DNA of 64,000 bases from VXMO01 sp965219405. Lineage in GTDB: Bacteria; Chloroflexota; Dehalococcoidia; UBA6926. How positions within the stretch are numbered: the first letter of the stretch is position 1; each line of letters opens with the position of its first letter. This document shows, one piece after another, positions 63,239 to 64,000 of this stretch. The DNA lies in NCBI GenBank assembly GCA_965219405.1, contig OZ244736.1, positions 1 to 64,000 on the forward strand. The letters are read 5' to 3'. Below the pieces are notes generated by a model. That model had not been told where the DNA came from, made no database searches, and worked only from the letters and a program-made list of their open reading frames with translations. Made by a program: the position numbers and the translations under genes.

Positions 63239-64000
63239 ATGACTACCGAGGACTATGCGCATCCGGAGTACCTGGTCGAGGCGGATTGGCTGGCAGCACA
63301 CCTTGGTGACGACAATGTGGTCATCGTGGACTGCGACGTTGACGCGGGCTACAACAGGGGCCATATCCCGGGGGCGATCCTGATTCCCGATAACTTCATG
63401 AAAGACCCGGACACCGACCGCGTCCTCATGATGACGCCGCCTCAATTCCAGGCCGTTTGCGAGAGACTGGGCATCGGCAATGACTCACTGGTCATCTGCT
63501 ATGACAACGGGCAGAGCGTGACGGCGGCGCGTCTGTGGTGGGGTCTGAATACGTATGGACACAGTAACGTCAAGGTATTGAACGGCGGTTGGCGGGGCTG
63601 GCTCACCGGCGGCCACCCCGTAGGTTTCGAGCGCCCCGCTCCCGCAGAGGGTGTGACATTCACACCCAAACTCGACGATTCAATGCTGGTGAAAGTTGAT
63701 GAGCTGAAAGAGGCGTGCACTCTGGAGGAATCTGTCGTCTGGGACACTCGCAGCGATGGCGAATGGAACGGCTCAACGACCCGCGGCAATAAGCGGCTGG
63801 GACACATCCCCGGGGCCGTTCACCTCGAATGGTTCAATCTTATGGATCGGGAGACGCATCGGTTCAAGTCCGCGTCCGAGATACGGCAGATGCTGTCCGA
63901 GTACGGAATCACGCCGGACAAGAATGTCTACACGTATTGACAGGGCGGCATCCGTGCGGCGCACGGAGTATTTGTTATGCAGCTTGTTGGTTACGAAAGC
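63239..64000 (+). CDS. Sulfurtransferase (rhodanese), tandem domains, with in-frame TGA at the catalytic Cys (candidate selenoprotein, runs off the right edge)
   Basis: The frame opens at ATG 63239 with an N-terminal rhodanese domain (VIVDCDVDAGYNRGHIPGAI, then SVTAARLWWGL) and a C-terminal one (VVWDTRSDGEWNG, GHIPGAVHLEWFNLMD, MLSEYGITPDKNVYTY). Immediately after comes TGA (63938-63940) and then QGGIRAAHGVFVMQLVGYES to the window end. Rhodaneses have the active-site Cys at exactly this position (Y-C-Q-x-G-x-R-A-x-H). Thus the stop replaces the nucleophile, while the loop and the rest of the domain are intact. Reading TGA as selenocysteine gives a normal enzyme; reading it as a stop removes the active site. 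It stands beside a sulfite-oxidase-type gene. Confidence 0.75.
63951..63967 (+). promoter_or_regulatory. Hairpin after the rhodanese TGA (SECIS candidate)
   Basis: TCCGTGC, loop GGC, GCACGGA: a perfect 7-bp stem starting 11 bases and with its loop 17 bases after the TGA. That distance and a loop beginning GG fit the bacterial selenocysteine insertion element model, as in E. coli fdhF. Confidence 0.55.

Overview
The window reads as a GC-rich chromosomal segment of a free-living bacterium, most like the Chloroflexota, class Dehalococcoidia (SAR202-like lineages). This placement is inference from gene content, not a phylogeny. It rests on a lone 23S rRNA gene with no 16S or 5S beside it, a double-length family III CoA-transferase plus a second single one, many catabolic oxidoreductases and hydrolases, NuoE/F/G-like flavo-iron-sulfur proteins scattered rather than in a nuo operon, and dispersed palindromic repeats. 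Coding density is high and housekeeping genes are intact.

Layout. 1-10 kb: end of a DUF2442 gene, dnaE, a small DUF2007-like gene, a DUF427 gene interrupted by an in-frame TGA, and the mutS-mutL operon. 10-18 kb: two MFS transporters, an FMN hydroxyacid dehydrogenase, a PIN toxin-antitoxin pair, tag glycosylase and a NuoG-like protein. 18-22 kb: a DNA-processing island (radical SAM repair protein with a possible SOS box, RNase H-like DUF429 protein, a PD-(D/E)XK nuclease coupled to a Phd antitoxin). 22-26 kb: fused CoA-transferase and a hydantoinase-like amidohydrolase. 26-30 kb: a four-gene ABC-2 exporter operon. 30-36.5 kb: PEP-mutase-family lyase, isochorismatase-like hydrolase, AIM24 protein, nucleoside hydrolase plus PfkB kinase, NuoF and NuoE. 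36.5-39 kb: a repeat-linker zinc-protease lipoprotein, DUF2277 and a site-2 protease. 39-42.5 kb: initiator tRNA and 23S rRNA with its own promoter and processing stem. 42.5-58 kb: housekeeping genes (M20 peptidase, queA, folD, acpS, nnrD/E, coaX, coaBC, valS, hpt). 58-59.3 kb: tRNA-Arg, higBA and a decayed second tRNA copy. 59.3-64 kb: lipoprotein, CoA-transferase, rhomboid, folB, a sulfite-oxidase-fold molybdoenzyme and a sulfurtransferase cut by an in-frame TGA.

The most striking observation is that two unrelated genes at opposite ends of the window (DUF427, TGA at 5007-5009 on the minus strand; rhodanese, TGA at 63938-63940 on the plus strand) each carry one in-frame TGA exactly where the family has a conserved Cys. 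In the rhodanese this is the catalytic Cys. Both frames stay open with recognisable family sequence after the TGA, both have the context TGAC, and each is followed by a perfect hairpin whose loop begins GG. TGA is an ordinary stop elsewhere here (mutS, valS), so selenocysteine insertion is the best single explanation. Two independent nonsense changes or assembly errors remain possible. No selA, selB, selC or selD lies in the window.

Other notable features are three families of short dispersed palindromes, some placed inside a gene (mutL), over a stop codon (DUF2007-like gene) or against a start codon (PEP-mutase-family lyase, coaX leader), and a probable ACG start codon in a stop-start overlap (PfkB kinase).
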